DNA of 64,000 nucleotides from NCBI RefSeq assembly GCF_017897595.1, contig NZ_JAGKIK010000002.1, forward strand, positions 310,001 through 374,000, in the 5' to 3' direction. The notes under the pieces were generated by a model that did not search any database, was not told the origin of the DNA, and saw only the letters and a list, made by a program, of their open reading frames with translations. Made by a program: the position numbers and the translations under genes. Shown here in pieces: positions 61,150 through 64,000 of this stretch (position 1 is its first letter; each line of letters starts with the position of its first letter). The DNA is from Aquimarina sp. U1-2 (GTDB taxonomy: Bacteria; Bacteroidota; Bacteroidia; Flavobacteriales; Flavobacteriaceae).

Positions 61150-62289
61150 ATGAAGTTAGAAAAATCAGAAATACGTAAAGCATTAGAAACCATCACTATT
61201 GCTGGCGAGGGGAAGAATATGGTAGAAAGTGGTGCCGTTAAAAACATCATTACTTTTGGTGATGAGGTGGTCGTAGATCTAGTGTTATCTACTCCCGCTT
61301 TGCATATTCGTAAACGCGCTGAAGTTGATGTACTAAAAGCTATTCATGAAAATGTATACGAGAAAGCTAAAGTAAAGGTAAATATCAAAGTTGAGGCCCC
61401 TGAAAAGCCTGACCTAAAAAATTCTATTAAAGGAAAACTTATACCGGGTATTTCGAACATTATTGCTGTAGCTTCTGGTAAAGGTGGTGTAGGAAAATCT
61501 ACTGTAACCTCTAATTTGGCCGTTACCTTGGCCAAAATGGGATTCAAAGTAGGATTACTCGACGCAGATATTTATGGGCCATCTGCTCCTATCATGTTTG
61601 ATGTAGAACGAGAACGCCCCCTTTCTGTAAAAGTTGGCGAGACATCTAAAATGAAACCTATTGAAAATTACGGGGTTAAAATTTTGTCGATAGGTTTTTT
61701 TACTCAGCCTAATCAAGCTGTAGTGTGGAGAGGACCTATGGCTGCAAAAGCTTTAAATCAAATGATTTTTGATGCTGCCTGGGGAGCATTGGATTTTCTA
61801 CTACTGGATTTACCACCAGGAACAGGAGATATCCATTTATCTATCATGCAATCGTTACCCATTACGGGAGCTGTGGTAGTGAGCACACCGCAAAATGTTG
61901 CTTTGGCAGATGCCAGAAAAGGAGTAGCCATGTTTCAGCAAGATAGTATTAATGTTCCTGTATTGGGAATTATAGAAAATATGGCGTATTTTACACCAGA
62001 AGAGCTTCCTAACCATAAATATTATATTTTTGGTAAAGAAGGAGCAAAGCATCTGGCAACAGATCTTAATGTTCCGTTTTTAGGCGAAATTCCTTTGGTG
62101 CAAAGTATTCGCGAGGCTGGAGATGTTGGTAGACCGGCGGCTTTACAAACAGCAACGCCTATAGAAAAAGCGTTTGAAGAGTTGACAAAAAATATAGTAC
62201 AAGAGGTAGTGAGCAGGAATGAAAATTTACCTCCTACCGAAGCAATCAAAATAACAACCATGGCAGGCTGTTCTGCTGTAAAAAAATAA
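61150..62289 (+). CDS. apbC: Mrp/NBP35-family iron-sulfur carrier ATPase
   Basis: A 379-residue protein: an N-terminal MIP18/DUF59 domain (1-85), then a P-loop ATPase of the Mrp group with deviant Walker A VASGKGGVGKST near residue 108, GLLDADIYGPSAP and the Walker-B-like FLLLDLPPGTGDIHLS. It carries or assembles iron-sulfur clusters. A CxxC pair typical of some Mrp proteins is not obvious; a C-terminal Cys sits in MAGCSAVKK. NifU-like follows after 3 bases. Confidence 0.92.
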   Translation: MKLEKSEIRKALETITIAGEGKNMVESGAVKNIITFGDEVVVDLVLSTPALHIRKRAEVDVLKAIHENVYEKAKVKVNIKVEAPEKPDLKNSIKGKLIPGISNIIAVASGKGGVGKSTVTSNLAVTLAKMGFKVGLLDADIYGPSAPIMFDVERERPLSVKVGETSKMKPIENYGVKILSIGFFTQPNQAVVWRGPMAAKALNQMIFDAAWGALDFLLLDLPPGTGDIHLSIMQSLPITGAVVVSTPQNVALADARKGVAMFQQDSINVPVLGIIENMAYFTPEELPNHKYYIFGKEGAKHLATDLNVPFLGEIPLVQSIREAGDVGRPAALQTATPIEKAFEELTKNIVQEVVSRNENLPPTEAIKITTMAGCSAVKK

Positions 62290-62292
62290 CAC

Positions 62293-62532
62293 ATGACTTC
62301 TGAAGAATTAAGAGTAAATGTAGAGAAAGCCCTAGACGAGATTAGGCCTTTTCTGGAGAGTGACGGGGGTAATATCTCTTTAATAGCTATTGAAGAAGAT
62401 AAAAGAGTTAAAGTACAATTAGAAGGTGCCTGTGTAGGTTGTAGCGTAAATCAAATGACGCTAAAATCTGGAGTAGAAATGACAATTAAAAAATATGCCC
62501 CGCAGATTGAAGAAGTTTTAAATATCGAATAG
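62293..62532 (+). CDS. NifU-like iron-sulfur scaffold domain protein
   Basis: A 79-residue protein consisting of a single NifU C-terminal domain: IRPFLESDGGNISLIAIEED and VQLEGACVGCSVNQMTLKSG with the cluster-binding CxxC (Cys47/Cys50 approximately), ending in IEEVLNIE. It passes or scaffolds iron-sulfur clusters. Three bases separate it from the Mrp gene, so the two are one operon with a shared iron-sulfur role. Confidence 0.95.
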   Translation: MTSEELRVNVEKALDEIRPFLESDGGNISLIAIEEDKRVKVQLEGACVGCSVNQMTLKSGVEMTIKKYAPQIEEVLNIE

Positions 62533-62537
62533 TTTAT

Positions 62538-62636
62538 TGGCACCGCCAAAAGGTATACGCTACTCCGTGGCTTTCCTTGAAATTGAAAATTATTTTCCAC
62601 GAATGCCTCGTGGGCTAGCCCCGAGTTAGTTTATTC
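62538..62636. repeat. dispersed palindromic repeat region after nifU
   Basis: Two blocks recur elsewhere: accgccaaaaggtatacgct resembles 37903-37924, and cgaatgcctcgtgggctagc (with cccgagttagttta) resembles 31164-31198. The second holds the dyad gggctagccc flanked by ctcg/cgag. The gap between nifU and the phosphoesterase contains nothing else. Confidence 0.6.
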
Positions 62637-62678
62637 TTTTTTGATATATTGAATTGCCTTTTTTTCTTAAAATCTCTT

Positions 62679-63575
62679 TTATTCGGTAACAAAATCTGTA
62701 AGTTTTGTCGGACCTTCAAGTACAGATCTTACAATTCTTAAGAAACCCTCTTCAGTGGTTGAGATTTGCCATTTGATTAATGTAATAGTTCCTTTGTCGA
62801 TCTCTATTCCGGTTATACATCTTGGGTGCACACAACTCCCATCGTTAAAAAGAGCAGTACCACCAGGCTCTGGAAATCTTGGTCGATGTGTATGCCCCAT
62901 TACAGTAAGTTTATTTTTTTGTTTGAGAATCCATCTTTTTACTCGTCGCTCTACACGTATGGTTTCTTTATAATTATGGGCAGGGCTAGTTGGATCTAAA
63001 ATTCCTATGACTTGTAAAGGCCTCCATAAAATTCGAACCAAAAACCGATGAATACGCCATCCATTATAATTCATAAAATCTGCTTGATGGCCGTGCAAAA
63101 GAAAAATTTCTTGTGATGTTTTTTCGTGTTTAAGTACGATAGCTTCTTCAAAAGTGATACCCGGAAAAAGAGCAACTTCTTTATTTAATTTGTGATCCAG
63201 ATAATAACTAAGATGTTTTTTAACATAGGTTTTATCTTTGTACACCATGTCATGATTTCCCCAGATCATATGTAACCGATTTTCTCTGTAAAAAAGCTGA
63301 AGCAAATCATATACATCTTTATGAGCCCGCAATAACATGCTAAAATTTATATTTTCCCAGAGTTCATCGCCATCTCCAAGTTCAAAATAGGTAAATCCTT
63401 CTTTAAAATAGTGTTTTAGGGCATGAATATAAATGTTTCTATTGTTTGCAAATTCATCGGCAAAGCTATTATCTCCACGATGGCAATCACTAAAAAGAAT
63501 AAATTTTGAGGTATCGTTAAAAGTAATATTCTTGGCGTTTTTGTAAGCACGATCCAAACGTGATTGGGAAGACAT
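62679..63575 (-). CDS. metallophosphoesterase (LpxH/UDP-diacylglucosamine pyrophosphatase-like)
   Basis: A 298-residue calcineurin-like phosphoesterase starting at the ATG at 63575 (MSSQSRLDRAYKNAK); 29 in-frame codons upstream are not family-like and overlap a hairpin. The metal ligands appear in order: FSDCHRGDNSF, GDGDELWEN, WGNHDMVYK, LLHGHQADF and MGHTHRPRFPE. It may cleave a nucleotide or lipid pyrophosphate, but the group includes many substrate classes. It is monocistronic. Confidence 0.88.
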   Translation of the reverse strand: MSSQSRLDRAYKNAKNITFNDTSKFILFSDCHRGDNSFADEFANNRNIYIHALKHYFKEGFTYFELGDGDELWENINFSMLLRAHKDVYDLLQLFYRENRLHMIWGNHDMVYKDKTYVKKHLSYYLDHKLNKEVALFPGITFEEAIVLKHEKTSQEIFLLHGHQADFMNYNGWRIHRFLVRILWRPLQVIGILDPTSPAHNYKETIRVERRVKRWILKQKNKLTVMGHTHRPRFPEPGGTALFNDGSCVHPRCITGIEIDKGTITLIKWQISTTEEGFLRIVRSVLEGPTKLTDFVTE

Positions 63576-63641
63576 AAATCCGATTTTCAGTAAATATACA
63601 TTATAAATGGGGATAAAGATTGTAGAGATATAAGGATTCAA

Positions 63642-63683
63642 AAAAATCCGATACTTTATCACTAGTGTAAGTACCGGATTTTT
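63642..63683 (-). terminator. rho-independent terminator of an upstream minus-strand gene
   Basis: aaaaatccg (63642-63650) pairs with cggattttt (63675-63683), extended by tac/gta with a small bulge, with T-runs on both strands. It fits the end of the outer-membrane protein gene entering from the right. Confidence 0.75.
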
Positions 63684-63882
63684 GTAAAGATATTTTATAA
63701 ACTACCCGTTGTTCATTTTGGATTTAAAAAGCTATTCTCGATACCCCCAATCAAGTTGGAGCAGGCTAATTTTTCTCTATGTCGTCTCGAGCGTAGCCGT
63801 AAGGTCATTACGAATATCACGAATTGACACTTTTCTTAAATAATTTTTTCAAAATGCGCAACGGGTTATAAACTAACTAAGA

Positions 63883-64000
63883 TTAGAAAGTATATGAAAC
63901 TCCAAAGGAAGACCGAAACCCATAGAAACTTACATCCCAGATCCTAGATTCGTCACCTAGGTATTCTATTTGAGCGGCATCTGTCATATTTTGAATTTCA
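63883..64000 (-). CDS. C-terminus of an outer-membrane beta-barrel protein, cut by the window edge
   Basis: Reading the minus strand from base 63999, 38 codons run to a TAA at 63883-63885: EIQNMTDAAQIEYLGDESRI, then WDVSFYGFRSSFGVSYTF. The alternating pattern and terminal Phe are the signature of outer-membrane barrels, TonB-dependent receptors included. Its N-terminal part lies outside the window. Confidence 0.55.
   Translation of the reverse strand, partial: EIQNMTDAAQIEYLGDESRIWDVSFYGFRSSFGVSYTF

Overview
This is a low-GC chromosomal window from a member of the Bacteroidota, almost certainly the family Flavobacteriaceae and probably marine. The evidence is the -7 promoter boxes of the TAnnTTTG type, the gene families (DUF4301, DUF3127, DUF4271, DUF4296, DUF3098, a T9SS type A sorting domain, TonB-dependent receptors with a carboxypeptidase-like N-terminal domain) and lipoproteins carrying an acidic SDDDD-type sequence after the lipid cysteine. 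The genus cannot be read from the sequence; an Aquimarina-like organism is a guess. Most of the window is core genome. No rRNA, tRNA, CRISPR array, transposase or prophage was recognised.

Layout. 0.3-5 kb: a minus-strand operon (YkoF-like protein, PnuC transporter, NadR-like kinase, DUF4301, ArfB) beside a phosphopantetheinyl transferase. 5-11 kb: ahcY, a HIT protein, a thioesterase, an orphan histidine kinase, a flavin reductase and DUF3127. 11-20 kb: aat, tag, an O-acyltransferase, a thioredoxin-like protein, then an envelope operon reading ftsX, lgt, a small membrane protein, DUF3098, uppP, truB and a TonB-like protein. 20-34 kb: a PanE-like reductase, leuS, a SemiSWEET transporter, alanine dehydrogenase, a metallopeptidase, an AraC-type regulator fused to a BLUF photoreceptor domain, an Lrp regulator, a saccharopine-dehydrogenase-like enzyme and pckA. 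33-43 kb: a HemD-like protein, DUF4271, a polyprenol-phosphate mannose synthase, dihydroorotase, DUF4296, an SDR, tyrS, a YHS protein, a LuxE-like ligase, a T9SS mini-protein. 43-46 kb: a MATE transporter and a repeat-rich accessory zone with a DUF559 gene and a gene remnant. 46-57 kb: a probable phosphate-acquisition locus: an internally duplicated surface lipoprotein, a TonB-dependent receptor, a YwqK-like protein, a PiT-type phosphate transporter fused to a PhoU-like domain, and PhoB/PhoR. 57-64 kb: a glycosyltransferase, trmB, LysE, an alkyltransferase-like protein, Fic, Mrp, NifU, a metallophosphoesterase and the end of an outer-membrane protein.

The most striking items are these. (1) The AraC-BLUF fusion at 27242-28684 has Tyr, Asn, Gln, Trp and Met at exactly the relative spacing of the photochemical residues of AppA, so it is a candidate blue-light-sensing transcription factor. 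(2) TAACAT-like hexamers phased at 11 bp lie upstream of the phosphate transporter, the YwqK gene and the TonB receptor, next to phoB/phoR, and resemble a Pho box. (3) leuS has palindromic repeat DNA and a 7-bp microsatellite embedded in frame in its coding sequence. (4) There are several families of dispersed palindromic intergenic repeats, including an inverted-repeat-bounded element of about 230 bp, a hairpin nested within a relative of it, and two long direct copies that bracket a DUF559 gene.
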